Shown one piece after another: positions 44,180 through 55,469 of a stretch of DNA of 64,000 bases (positions are counted from its first letter, which is position 1; each line of letters starts with the position of its first letter). Both the position numbers and the translations under genes were made by a program. Location: contig JANTQA010000070.1 in NCBI GenBank assembly GCA_027625915.1, positions 3,229,001 through 3,293,000 on the forward strand, written 5' to 3'. The notes below the pieces were generated by a model. It made no database searches. It saw only the letters and a program-made list of their open reading frames with translations, and was not told the origin of the DNA. The stretch comes from Anaeramoeba flamelloides. Lineage: Eukaryota > Metamonada > Anaeramoebidae.

Positions 44180-45527
44180 TTTATTTTTATTTTATTTTAT
44201 TTTTGATTATCTTGTGCCTTATTTATGAACTTATAGTATGCCCTAAAAATACCGAGCACAATATTTAGTAATATTTTTATTTAATATTTAAAAAACCTAA
44301 TTTTTCTAATTTTGAAAATTTCCAGGTTTTATGTTTGATAATCACTAATTAAAAACACTAATAAAAAAAATATTTCACAAAAAGAATTACTTTTCAAATT
44401 TAAACCAAAAATATTATTGACAATTTTCAAGAATTCACTAAATTGTTATCAAAAATAATAATTCACTTTTTTTCATTTTATATTGGAAGTATGTAAAATT
44501 TTGGATTTCAAAAAATAGTTACAATTGAATAAATTGTATAAATGATCTCAACACACACATTTCAAATACAAAAACACAAATTACAAAAAAAAAGAGACAT
44601 TTTAGAGATCTTTATAAGATTATATTACCCTTTGAAAAAAATACTATTACCTCAAACAATTTTGAATTTTATTGCCCAATATTATCCCTTTTTTTGATCA
44701 ATTATTCTGAATGATTTTTGAAAGATACCCCCACCCAAATATTGGTAAATATAAATATTCTTCATTATATTCAAGAAAAGAATTCTAAATTTGCCGAGTT
44801 CTTACCCAAGAATCTTATATATTGTTTTTTTTAATATCTAAATACGAATTAACATTTTTCAAACATTTAAAAAAATTAATTTATCACCCCAAGCCTTCCA
44901 GTGATCAATACTTTAGAAAAAAATTTATGTTTTTGTAGATTCTTAATTTCTAAAGACCTCAAAATCATAAGACAAGAACCTTTTCAAAGAAATTATCAAA
45001 TTCAATCTTCGATCTTTGTAATTTTTATTTTTGAAAATTTGAATTGGTTTCATTAACGACAAGATTTTTTTTCTTAGGCTTTCTAATAAATATTTTTTTA
45101 AAAAAAAACTATTGCAAACCATAAAATTATATGATAGTATATAACAGCAGATTTTTTTTTTTTGTATTTTTAGATACAAAAAAGTCAGTTTCTCTGAATC
45201 TCCACATTTCACAGTATGTTTAGAATTACTGCAAGATAGGGAATTAGCTTTCTATGATAAAATTTTGTTTTATGAAATAGAATAATCAATTTCAAAAATA
45301 TTATCAGATATAATTTTCACTTTCTCTTACATCACAATAGAAAATTATTTTTTGTTATAAATATTGACAAAAATTCAATTTCACTCAAGAAAAGAAATTC
45401 CAGAAACTTAAAAGTAAATATCAGATTTCTTTTTTAAATAATATAAACCTGTTTTTTTTTCAATTTTTGAGATAGAGGATACATGTTAAGAGGCTAAGAA
45501 CATTATTCAAATTTCGATTTCCCATAT
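44180..45527. other. Intergenic AT-rich DNA
   Basis: No gene or repeat is recognised. The 89-codon minus-strand ORF 45212-44943 has no recognisable content. Confidence 0.45.
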
Positions 45528-45690
45528 TTATGTGAAACTGAATTATTCAAATCATTTCTTTAGCCAAATACATTGATATTTTAATAAAGACTAGAGTGGA
45601 ATATATCCTCGTAGAATATATTTCGATATCAACTAAAAAACGCAAATCAAAAAAATGAAAAAATTCATCAAGAAAAAATAAATACATGGT
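45528..45690 (-). mobile_element. Fragment of element X
   Basis: Read on the minus strand it matches the right end of X copy 2: CCACTCTAGT, AAATATCAATGTATTTGGCT, AAAGAAATG, and TTCAGTTTCACAT. Only about 160 bp remain, upstream of the beta'-COP gene. Confidence 0.75.
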
Positions 45691-46205
45691 AATATATTAT
45701 CTCGATATATTTGTTTGTCTCCTTTTTTATGTTTTTTTAAACTTTACACTATTAGTATGTACTATTTCAAGTTCTACATCATAAGAGATCCAATTTAGCC
45801 TTTTTTGCATTATAAATATGAGTATTTATATTATTAACCAAAGGAAAATTTTATTCCATTTCTTTTGTGATATATTAGATGAGTGCCTTACTTTTCTCCC
45901 CCATAACTGAAACTTTTGAAAATAATATTTCTTATAATGTTCTCTTTCTTTTGATAAAATACTTTTAAAAACAACTTTATGATCTTCACAAGTTATGACT
46001 TTTATTCCAAGATTACTATTCAACTTTTCTCAGAAACGTACATGACTCTTACTAATTACTCTTTTTAAGATTCAAACAGAGATAATAAAGTTCCATTTTG
46101 AAAATTTTAAAAGATTTATTTTTTCATTCTTTTAAATTTCTTTGATTTATTTTTTATTTTCTTGATTTTAACAAGTTGAATTGAAATAATTAATCTTTGT
46201 AACAA

Positions 46206-49200
46206 ATGGTAGAAAATATTAACCCTTTTTCATTCATCCAAACCTAAATAACAAAATACTTTTTTTTTTTTTTTTTCTTTTTTTATTAAAACCTTTTAAA
46301 TTTTTTTTTTTTTTTTCTTTGTTTTTTTTTCTTTTTTTAAAATCTTTACTTTCAACACAACGATCTAAAATCTTGAAAAGTCATCTGAATTAATAATCCA
46401 AAAACATTGTATCCATTATACTGAAAGAATAAAAGCATTGTCCTTACATAGCAAAGAACCGTGGTTATTAGCATCACTTTTCAGTGGGCAAGTAATTATC
46501 TATAACTATCTTGAAAAATCCGTTTATAAAACATTTAATGTCTCAAAAACACCATTACGATCAACCAAATGGATCGAAAGGAAACAGTGGTTTGTTTGCT
46601 GTAGTGACGATTTTATGATTCGAGTGTATAATTATAACACTGGTGAGAAGATCAAAGAATGGGAAGCGCATACGGATTTTGTCCGGGGATTAGCTGTAAA
46701 CCCAAAGTTGCCCTATCTGCTGTCTTGCTCTGACGACTTCACAATCAAAATGTGGGATTGGGAAAAAAATTGGAAATGTGTGAACACTTTCAAGGGCCAC
46801 AAAAGCTTTGTAATGCAAGTGGATTGGAACCCAAAAGACTCAAATATCTTTTCTTCAGCCGCACTTGACGGCATGATTTTTGTTTGGTCAACAGAATCAA
46901 ATAATCCAAGGTTTTCCTTAAATGCACATAAAAATGGTGTCAATTGTGTATCATACTATTCTGGAAAGGACAAACCATTTATCGTATCTGGCGGTGATGA
47001 CCTTCAAGTCAAAATTTGGGATTTACAAAATAAGTCCATGGTCACCTCTTTGTCTGGACACGAAGGGAATGTTAATACAGTTATTTTCCATCAATCCCTT
47101 CCAATTATTATTTCTGGTTCTGAGGATTCTTTTATTAAAATTTGGAATTCAAAAAACTTTCAATTGATAAGAACTTTGGATTATGGAATGGGTAGGTGCT
47201 GGAGTGTCGATATTCATAAAAGTATGAAATATTTGTTTTTTTTTCTTTTTCTTTTTTTTTTTTTTTTTTTTCAAATTTACTTGTATCCTTAAGGACCATC
47301 TGATTTTTATGATATATTTCAAATATTGCTTTTATGACTAAAAATAGATTTATTGATTTCAAAGAATATTGATTCAAGAACTCTTGTTGTGTATAAAAAT
47401 TTTGAGTTTTTTTTTTTTTACGAAAATTTGTCTTTTGAGGCAACTTATCCACAATCAGTACAAATTCAAAATTTATCTTCACGGGTGTGACAAAAATCAA
47501 AATCCTCTTATTATAGGGATTTTTCACCCGATTTTAAAATATCTGATAGAGTTTGCGATAGAGTATAAATATTTTTTTTAGATAAAGAAGATACTGTTAA
47601 TTTCAAAATAAAAAGAACAAAATTTTCATTCAGCTTTCCAAAAAAAACACACACACCTCAAGAATTAATATAAAACAACAAATTTCCCAATTCTAATTGG
47701 GAAAATTCATAATTTAAGCTTCTTTAAGGGATTAGTCTCTATTAAATTTTTTTAGGTAAATTTAATAGAGATTTAGAAAATTTTTTTGTCAATTACTTAG
47801 ATTTGAAATCAAAGTGAAAAACTTCTTAGTGTAGTAATGAAATCTTGATAAACAAAATTCATTAAATTTAGGTATTGTTTTTATAGAAATAAAAAATTTT
47901 TCCATTTTTTCACTTTTTTGAAAGTTGCTTTTTAGCAACTTTTCGCAAAAATACAAAAAATAAAAAAAAATATGAGCAAGAAAGCAAAACCTTGTTATGT
48001 TTGTGAAAGACCTACAAAAAATAGTTTGAAAAATAAACCTGAAAAGTTTTTTTTGGATTTGCATGAAAAAACAGTTTGATTCGAAAAAACTATGCAATAT
48101 ATACTTTACTCAAAATAAAAGATTTTCTTTCTTTTCCTGTACCATTCTTTTTTTTCATGAATCTACTTTTTGAGTTTACACATTTTTGTTTTTGTTGAAT
48201 TTGAAGTTTTTTTAAGTATTCCCAAATTATCATTCCAAAAGTTTTTGTCAGAGTCAAAAAAAATAAAATAAAAGAATAAGAACTATTTTTTAAATAAGTA
48301 ATTATTGATAAAACAAATTGAGTTCTTTATAGAGTCAAGTTGGATGAACAGAAGTGAAAGAGAAAATATTCACTAGTTTTCAATTATTTTTTCGTTTTTC
48401 AAAATGAGAATAAATATTAATTTTGAGAAAATAATTAAATCCAAAATCAATCAAAAAATACTCATTCTAATAAAGATCTTTTTTCCAAAAAAAATTTTTA
48501 AAATTCACTTTTTTTGACAGAATTGTAAAATTTTAAAAAAACAAGAACTAAAAGTTCTAACATTGAAAAAACCTGTCTATTTTCAATTCTAAACATATTT
48601 CAAGAAAAGGAATCCTTATTTAGAAATTGGTCAAAAAAAAAATTAATAGAGACTAGTCCCTTAAAGAATTAAAAATTTGAAATTTTACTTGATTTATAAA
48701 TCTGTTTTCCGGAAAGCTGAATGAAAATTTTGTTACATTTATTTTGAAACAAATAGTATTAAGAGAAGTATGAGGGAAAAAAAATGCTTTTTAACTGTAG
48801 CTTTTTTTATTTGAGAATTTTAAAAAGTTTTTGGATCAAGAAATGTTTTTTTAATTTTCAATTAAAAAACCCCCCCAAAAAAACCTAAAATTTATAATAT
48901 TTTGTCTTTCCTTTAACAGAACTTATTTAAAACCATTTTTTCGATTTACGACATTGTATTTGAGTTCTTACATAACAATAAATTCGGATACTCCTTAATG
49001 TAAATTAAAATTTTCAATTCTGGAATATTCCTTTCTTTTAGTATCACAAGGTATACCAAGGGGATAAACAAATAAATAGAGATCACAAATTACATTGATT
49101 GTTGTTTGTTGGAAATTTCAACCAAAGAGATTTAAGAAACCAAACTAAAGAAAGATACATCTTCAACTTCATGAAGACTTTTACAATTCAATAAAAAATT

Positions 49201-52200
49201 GCATTTGTTGCAATTTACTAAAATACACCAAAGGTATATATACAAAATAATACATTTTTTGTTTCAATGTTAAATGATTTTTTATCATATTTAAACTGGC
49301 TTTTTGTCAAAATTTCATGTTCCTAATCATGCAATTTTATTTTTTTTCTTTTTGGTTTAATTTTGTTTGAAATCTGACAAAAGCTTTTTTCCGAAAAGTA
49401 AAAAAATGAAATTGCAATTTTTAAAATCATAAAATTGTATTTTCAGTTCGGGTTTATTCTAGACTTTTTTCAAAATTTTTTTTTGCTTTAAATACATCAA
49501 TTTGTGTTAAAATGCACATTAAATGATCATTTTTACGAGAACATGATCGGTTCAAAATTTGCATCTTCTCGCGAAAATGGTCAATAGAATTTTTAAAAAA
49601 TAGACTTTTTTAAACGTTTTACAAATAAAATAAAATATTTTGTTTCTTTTATTTATGGAATGAAATTGAAACAAAAAAAATAATAACAGACTTTTAAAAA
49701 CAATAAAATAGATACAAATCTTTCCGAAAGAATTGTACAATCACAAAACTTTTCTGTGCACAACCTATTAAGAAAGGTGAACTTAGATTGTAACGAAAGA
49801 GGTACCGAGATTTAATAGGTCTTGTGTTTAGTTTTAGGTTGGATCGAGTTTCCCCATTTCGAAAGAGATATGTAAACCATTTTCCAGTCAAAGGTGTCCA
49901 GTTGTAATAGGCATAATACATGTGTTTAAAGGGTTTGAATCGATATTAGAAGAAAAAATTTATTTTGGAAATTTTCAAAATTGAAATCATTTTTTTAATT
50001 TTTTGTTTTTTTTTTTATTCAATCTTTTTTTTTGAATTCATAATTGTTTTTGCAAAAATTTTTTTTATATTGCAAGATCGAAAGTCACTTTGGTAAAAAC
50101 TGTGTTATTCTAATGTTATTGAAACAGTAAAAATGATTGTAGAGAAACCATCTTGATTTCTATTGGGATTTTATTTGGAACTTCAATTAAAGATCAAAAT
50201 GAACATTGTTGTTTTTCTAAATGATACATAAAGAATTTGGGTTTTTCTATTTATTAAGAAAATCTATTGATTTATTAGTTTTACTTCTGACTCGGATATC
50301 AACTGTTCTTAGATGTGTATTATTCTACTTTTTTCTTTGTTTATTTAATCTTCAAAAGTCATTTATAATTAATAATTGATATTTGAAAAAAATGTTGGAA
50401 CTTTAACAGAAACAAAGTTTATATATATATTTATTGTATTAAAATCTTCTTTGATTATTTTTGAATTTCATAATATTTCGAAAATTGAATAGTTAAAAAA
50501 AAAAAAACCACAATTTTTTTTTTTTTTTTTTTTTATTCTTGAAGAGAGGTGATTCAACAATAATTACCTCCTGTTTGACGTTATGTTTTTTTTACTTTTT
50601 GCATTTGTTTCGAAAATCTATTGATTTTCTAATCAAAACAAAAATTAAAAAAAACCGCCGTTAGCTATTCCAGAATTTAAAAGAATTGAGTAAAATCTTT
50701 GATTTTTCTCTATTCTTTTGAATTCTGGAAAAGCGCCGTTAGGTTTTCTTGAGTTTTTTGTTTATTTGTGAAGTGTTCTGGGTTTTTTTGAGGTTTTCTA
50801 TTTTATTTGTGAAGTGTTCTAACCTTTTTTTAATTGCTGGAATAAACAGAAAATTTTAACAAATTTTCTGTTTATTTCGAAAAGTAAAAAAAACCTAACG
50901 AAAATCGATAGATTTAACAAATAAAACAGAAAACCTCAAGAAAAGCACCGTTAGGTTTTCCATAATTTAAAAGAATTGCGTTAAATCTTTGATTTTACTC
51001 TATTCTTTTGAATTCTGGAAAACCTAGGCACTCTACGGCACTCTACGGCACTCTACGGCACTTCACGTTAGGTTTTCCAGAATTCAAAAGAATTTAGTAA
51101 AATCTTTGATTTTTTTCTATTCTTTTGAATTATGAAAAAACGCTGTTAGGTTTTCTTGAGGTTTTCTGTTTATTTGTAAAATCAATAGATTTTCGTTAGG
51201 TTTTTTTGAGTTTTCTATTTTATTTCTGAAGTGTTCTGGTTTTTTTTTAATTTTTGAAATAAACCGAAAATTTATTAAAATTTTCTGTTTATTTCAAAAA
51301 GTAAAAAAAACCTAACGAAAATCTATTGATTTTCTAAATAAATAGAAAACTCAAAAAAACCTAACGAAAATCTATTGATTTTACAAATAAACAGAAAACG
51401 CAAGAAAACCTAGGCACTCTACGGCACTTACTGAAACCCTAAAATTTATTTAGAATTTTTTATATTAGTTCTAATGTAGGCAAGATTACATCTCAGAGGA
51501 TATCTTTTCTTTAAAAAATGAATTGAAAAATTTTTTATTTCTAAACAAAGACAAGAAAAAGAGAAAAGAAAAGATTGAAACGAAAGAGAGTAGGATTTAT
51601 TGGTAAGGATTAAGTGCTCAAGAGCTCTTAATCTGTTAAAGAGAGAGTTTTGAAGTGACTAAATTTGTGTCTCCTATTTCAAAGAGTAGTCAAAAGAACC
51701 TTTTAATTACAGTCATTAGAAGTATTTTAAACTCAATTTAATTTTCTGAAATGAAAGAGAGTAAAAAAAAGAAATAAAAAAAAAGTAAAAACTTCATTGA
51801 AATGCTTTTTTTGTCCCCAAGTGCTGAATGGGTTGGTGGCTGTTTCCTTTTATGTCGAATTTTTTTTGGATCTCCACCATAATTTGTTTTAATAAAGAGA
51901 TCTAAATATTTTGACAACATTGGATCAAATGAAATAGGTTACTTTACGAAGTTTTAATTTAGAACTTTTTAGATATGGCTTATCTAAAAGGTGCTGAGTT
52001 TTAAAGAATTAGAATTGGTTTTTGAAGTTTTCCTTTGAGTTGCTTTTTTTTTTTTTTTTTTACTTTATTTTTTTGCAAGTTTCCCAAATCATGTTATCTC
52101 AAAATCCCAGTACAAGTAACGACTCGACATATTGTATGAAAAGTTCTATTCGGTTCACTTCAGTTCGTTTTAAACTGCATCAGTTGGATTCAGTTCTCTG

Positions 52201-55131
52201 CAGCTAAATTCAGTCAAGTTCAATTCTAAGATATGATCAAGCTACAAGTTTGGTTAGGTTAGTCATGAACAAGTCTACCAGTTTTTATAATGATTTTTAA
52301 TTCCTTCCCCCCCAAAAAACACCTCAAAAAACAAAAAGAGGACGAACCAAAGTAACTTAAACAACTTAAAAAGGGAAATTTGGAAAAAGTAAAAAAGTAT
52401 AAAAATCAAAAAAACCACAATTTATTTCTTCAAAATTGTATTCAAATAAATATAAATATTTATTTTCAAATTTATTTTTTAATTTCATTCTAAAAATTCA
52501 GAAATAAAAAGGTTTGATTTAACCAAAAAAACGAATGCAATCACAGAAAAAAATAATTTTTTATCAAATTTATTACTCGAATCATACATAATTTTTGCTG
52601 ATTTCAATTTATAAAAGAATAGAATTATTGAAATGAATTAATATAAAAAAAAAAAGAATAATATCAAAAGATAGCAATGATAATAAAAAGAGGTTTAAAA
52701 ATAATAGGAATTTATTTATTGAATTTATAATATTTTAAATTTTATAAACCATTATTTTTATTCAATAAAATTTAATATTTTGAAAAACAAAAAAAAAAAA
52801 AAACCAATTATTATTATTATTATTTTTTGAGAAAGAAGAAGAAGTGTAAATTACACTCTAAATGATCTTGTACTTAAATTTCAATTTTAGAAAAAAACGA
52901 GTGTAAAATCATAGATTTGACGATTATTAATTAATGAAAATAATCTTAAACTGTCTATAAAAAAAAATGCAAATAAAATTAAAACAAATATTTATTTTGT
53001 TATTTATTTCAAAATTAACAAAAATAATAATTATAATAATGATAATAAAAAAAAAAAAAAAAAAAAAATTGCAATAATAATAGCAAACCGAACTGTAGCA
53101 TTTGGCTATGATAAAGGATTAGTAATTATCAAATTAGGAAAAGACGAACCAACCATTTCTATGGACAAAAATGGAAAGATTGTTTATTCAACAAATTATG
53201 AAGTCAAATTAATGAATTTAAAAACAGTATCATTTGATGAAATTGTTGATGGAGAAAATGTCCAACCATCTACTAAAGATTTGGGGAATATTGAGATTTA
53301 TCCAAAAGAATTACAGCATAGTCCAAATGGCAGGTTTGTAAGTGTGTTGGGCAATGGTGATTATACGATTTACACTGCTTTGGCGTGGAGAAATAAAAAT
53401 TTTGGAAGTGCAAAGCAATTAGTTTGGGCAAATGAAGGAAATGTTTACTCGATATTAGAAAATAATGACAAGCTGAAGGTCTTTAAAAACTTTAATTTAC
53501 AGTACAAATTCGATGCGCCTTTTGAAATTAAAACAATTTATGGGGGTGTATTGCTTGGTGCTGTAAGCGAGGGTTTCATTTGCTTTTATGAGTGGGAAAC
53601 GGGAAAAATTATTAGGAGAATTGATGTTTCTGTCACGAACGTGATTTGGTCTCAATCTGGAGAATTAGTTACCATCGTCACAGACGAGGATAGCTTTTTT
53701 GCACTTCGCTTTAATTATGAAGAAGTGCAATTATACTTTGAAAAATCTGCAGATCAGAAACAACAAGAAGTTGATCAAGAATCTGCGGAAGACGGTATCG
53801 AGGACTCGTTTGATGTGCTTTATGAAATCAATTACCCAACAAAATCGGGGAAATGGATTGGGGATTGCTTTGTCTTTGTGAATTCCAAGGACAACAGATT
53901 ATGCTATACCACTGGCGAGCTGGTACAGACATTAGTCCATTTACCAAGGCTAATGTATATTCTAGGGTATTTGCCAAGATACAATCGAGTCTTTTTAGCC
54001 GATAGAAAGGGCGCAATTGTATCATATAAAATAAACCAAAAGGTTATTGAATACTATACAGCCATTTTAAGAAGCAATTTTGAAATTGCTGACCAAATAA
54101 TTTTAGAAATCCCAATCGAAAATAGAACCCAAATTTCCAAGTTTTTAGATCAAATGGATTTAAAAGAACGTGCTTTAGATTTGGCAAAGGATCCAGAACA
54201 AAAATTTGAATTGGCAATTGAGTTAGGCAAAATCGAAATTGCTGAACAAGTCGCAGACGAGAACGGCACCAATAGAATGTGGGCAAAGCTTTCTGATCTC
54301 GCGCTCGAGAAGGGTGATCTGTGCTTGGCAGAAAAGGCAATGTTGGCAATGAATGATTTAAATGGCCTGTTGCTTTTATACACATCAGTCGGAGATCGAA
54401 AGGGAATCGAAAGGCTTGGCAACACCGCTGAAAAAGATGGCAAATTTAATATTGCCTTTTCTTGCTTCTTTTCATTATCCAAAATTGATAAATGCTTGAA
54501 TCTTCTATGCCTTGAAAAACGATATGCAGAAGCCACCATAATGGCAAGAGCTTATAAGCCAAGTAAAGTTGAAGAAATGTTAAAATTATTGAAAAACAGT
54601 TTGGCCAACGAAAAAAATGAAAAATCAAAATTTTTGAAAAAGGTTTCAAATGCTCTTGCCTCACCCAGTGAATATCCTAATTTATTTCCTAATTTTGATA
54701 TTGCCTTAAAAGTTGAAAAAAATTTTGAAAATAAAAATTTGGAGCAATTAAATTCATCAGATTATTTAAAATTCAAAAATAATATGAAGAGAGATTTAAT
54801 TAAAGAATATTTGGAAAAAGATACAGAAAAGGAAAAAGAAATTGAAATTGAAAAGGAAGAAAATAATGGAAAGCAAGAAGAGAAGAAAAAAGAAGAGGAG
54901 AAGGAAAATGAAGAAGAAAAAAAAACGGAACAAGAAGAAAAAAAGGAACAAGAAGAAGAAAAGAAAAATGAAGAAGAAAAGGAACAGGAACAAGAAAAGG
55001 AACAAGAAGAACAAAAGGAAAAGGAAGAAGAAAAGGAACAAGAAGAAGAGAAGGAAAAAGAAGAACAAAAGGAAAAAGAAGAAGAGAAGGAAAAAAAAGT
55101 TCCACAAAAACCTAAAAAAAAGGATGATTAG
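46206..55131 (+). CDS. COPB2: Coatomer subunit beta' (beta'-COP), three exons
   Basis: Exons 46206-46208 (ATG only, inferred), 46381-47221 and 53084-55131 join to about 963 residues, against about 906 in human. Beta'-COP is a scaffold of the COPI coat, which carries cargo from Golgi to ER and binds dilysine signals. Exon 2 encodes the first WD40 propeller (EPWLLASL, DDFTIKMWDW, GSEDSFIKIW). Exon 3 encodes the second propeller (GYDKGLVIIKLG, EIYPKELQHSPNGRFV, EDGIEDSF) and the alpha-solenoid (DPEQKFELAIELG, PSEYPNLFP). The TTG at 46438 is not the start: homology runs upstream to about 46390. The phase-1 junction of exons 2 and 3 gives HKTNRTVAFGY, matching the family. The last about 100 residues are an unusual Lys/Glu run. 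Exons 2 and 3 are secure; the ATG-only exon is an inference. Confidence 0.95.
46209..46380 (+). other. Inferred intron 1 of beta'-COP (172 bp)
   Basis: The candidate donor is ATG/GTAGAAAAT and the acceptor TTGAAAAG/TCATCTG. The result would begin MSSELIIQKHCIHYTERIK, which lines up without gaps with the usual beta'-COP N-terminus (MPLRLDIKRKL type). The intron is made largely of T runs. The start exon is not independently proven. Confidence 0.5.
47724..48664. mobile_element. Element A copy 2: TTAA-flanked TIR element
   Basis: It starts TTAAGGGATTAGTCTCTATT and ends ATAGAGACTAGTCCCTTAA. It is collinear with copy 1, with scattered substitutions and very few indels. Inserted in element D copy 2. 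Confidence 0.93.
47972..48079 (+). CDS. Small CxxC peptide frame inside element A copy 2
   Basis: 35 codons starting MSKKAKPCYVCERPTKNSLK, with the same length and stop position as in copy 1. The apparent one-base shift before the second Cys pair is at the same A-run. The second pair is broken here: Cys-Asn-Ile-Tyr instead of CxxC. Uncertain coding status. Confidence 0.3.
   Translation: MSKKAKPCYVCERPTKNSLKNKPEKFFLDLHEKTV
48759..50510. other. Middle of beta'-COP intron 2
   Basis: AT-rich with no recognised transposon. The exception is a patch of higher GC at about 49700-49925, open on the minus strand (75 codons with ATG at 49921, MYYAYYNWTPLTGKWFTYLF...). It is not recognised and could be an exon of a nested gene or a remnant. 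Confidence 0.4.
50511..50600 (-). mobile_element. Retrotransposon 3'-end fragment in beta'-COP intron
   Basis: Poly-T of more than 20, then on the minus strand the order hairpin (GAGGTAATT...CACCTC, 50546-50570), CTCTTCAAGAATAAAA. This is the same order of hairpin, CTTCAA motif and tail as in retrotransposon copies 1 and 3. Only the terminal bases remain. Confidence 0.6.
50640..51425. repeat. Repeat F block 2: alternating palindromic modules
   Basis: Three modules of TTCCAGAATTYAAAAGAAT...ATTCTTTTGAATTCTGGAA (19-bp inverted arms) alternate with CGTTAGGTTTTCTTGAG and TATTTGTAAAATCAATAGAT modules in both orientations. Local GC is higher than the surroundings. Relatives lie at 21330-21812. Confidence 0.85.
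51027..51066 (+). repeat. 10-bp tandem repeat GGCACTCTAC, four units
   Basis: Three perfect GGCACTCTAC units and one variant (GGCACTTCAC) sit between two palindromic F modules. A single unit recurs at about 51414. Confidence 0.9.
51426..52830. other. Distal part of beta'-COP intron 2
   Basis: Not assigned to a repeat. On the minus strand 51920-51790 reads MLSKYLDLFIKTNYGGDPKK..., ending near ALGDKKSISMK: a coding-like patch of 40-odd residues with balanced codons and an ATG. It is not recognised. The segment 52130-52230 holds scattered TTCAGTTC-like words. Confidence 0.4.
52831..52965 (-). mobile_element. Retrotransposon 3'-end fragment just before beta'-COP exon 3
   Basis: The minus strand matches the 3' end of retrotransposon copy 2 (TTAATTAATAATCGT, AATCTATGATTTTAC, AGAGTGTAATTTACACTTC) including the hairpin at 52844-52856. 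It ends about 120 bp upstream of the exon 3 acceptor. Confidence 0.85.
54830..55110 (+). repeat. GAAAAGGAA/GAAGAA tract encoding the Lys/Glu tail of beta'-COP
   Basis: An imperfect trinucleotide/hexanucleotide repeat encodes about 90 residues of Glu, Lys and Gln at the C-terminus. It replaces the acidic tail found in other beta'-COPs. Confidence 0.85.
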
Positions 55132-55469
55132 ATTTTAATCAAGAGATAATTCAAAGAATTAAAATTATCATTAATAGAAATTTAAATAATATCAATTAAG
55201 CTTAACAATTTACAATTAATAAATAAAATGCAAATAAAAATAAAAATAAAAAATATAAACCAAACAAAAAAAAGCGAAAAAATTGAAAGCAATATCAGTT
55301 TTCTTCAAAAAAGATTTTTAAAAAATTTTTTTATTTCAGAAAATATCACCCATTCAAGAATATTCAACCCAAAAAATACAAAAATAATCAATAAATTTAT
55401 TTTAAATTTCAATTTTTTTTTTATTTATTATTATTATTTTTTTTTCTTAGTTGATATGAAAATATAAGC
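55132..55469. other. 3' flank of beta'-COP
   Basis: AT-rich, with an AATAAA-like motif at 55220. A 79-codon ORF (55228-55467) is low-complexity Lys/Phe and probably non-coding. Confidence 0.45.

Larger units (their letters stand above)
47592..48758. mobile_element. Element D copy 2: TA-flanked, interrupted by element A copy 2
   Basis: It starts TACTGTTAATTTCAAAATAA and ends TTATTTTGAAACAAATAGTA. The AAAATTTTCATTCAGCTTTCC inverted repeats just inside are those of element D copy 1. Removing element A leaves about 226 bp. Confidence 0.85.
47222..53083 (+). other. Intron 2 of beta'-COP (5,862 bp), transposon-filled
   Basis: The donor is CATAAAA/GTATGAAAT and the acceptor AATAATAG/CAAACCGAAC, phase 1. 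It falls exactly where the end of the first propeller must join the second. It contains element D with element A inside, repeat F block 2, two retrotransposon 3' ends and two short minus-strand coding-like patches. Confidence 0.93.

Noticed and set aside
45826..46023. 65-codon minus-strand ORF near the beta'-COP 5' end
   Set aside because: No ATG (TTG first codon) and no recognised domain, although the text (GIKVITCEDHKVVFKS...) looks moderately protein-like. Kept only as a note.
54796..55138. Opposite-strand and shifted ORFs over the beta'-COP tail
   Set aside because: Shadows of the GAA/AAG tract in the real coding frame.
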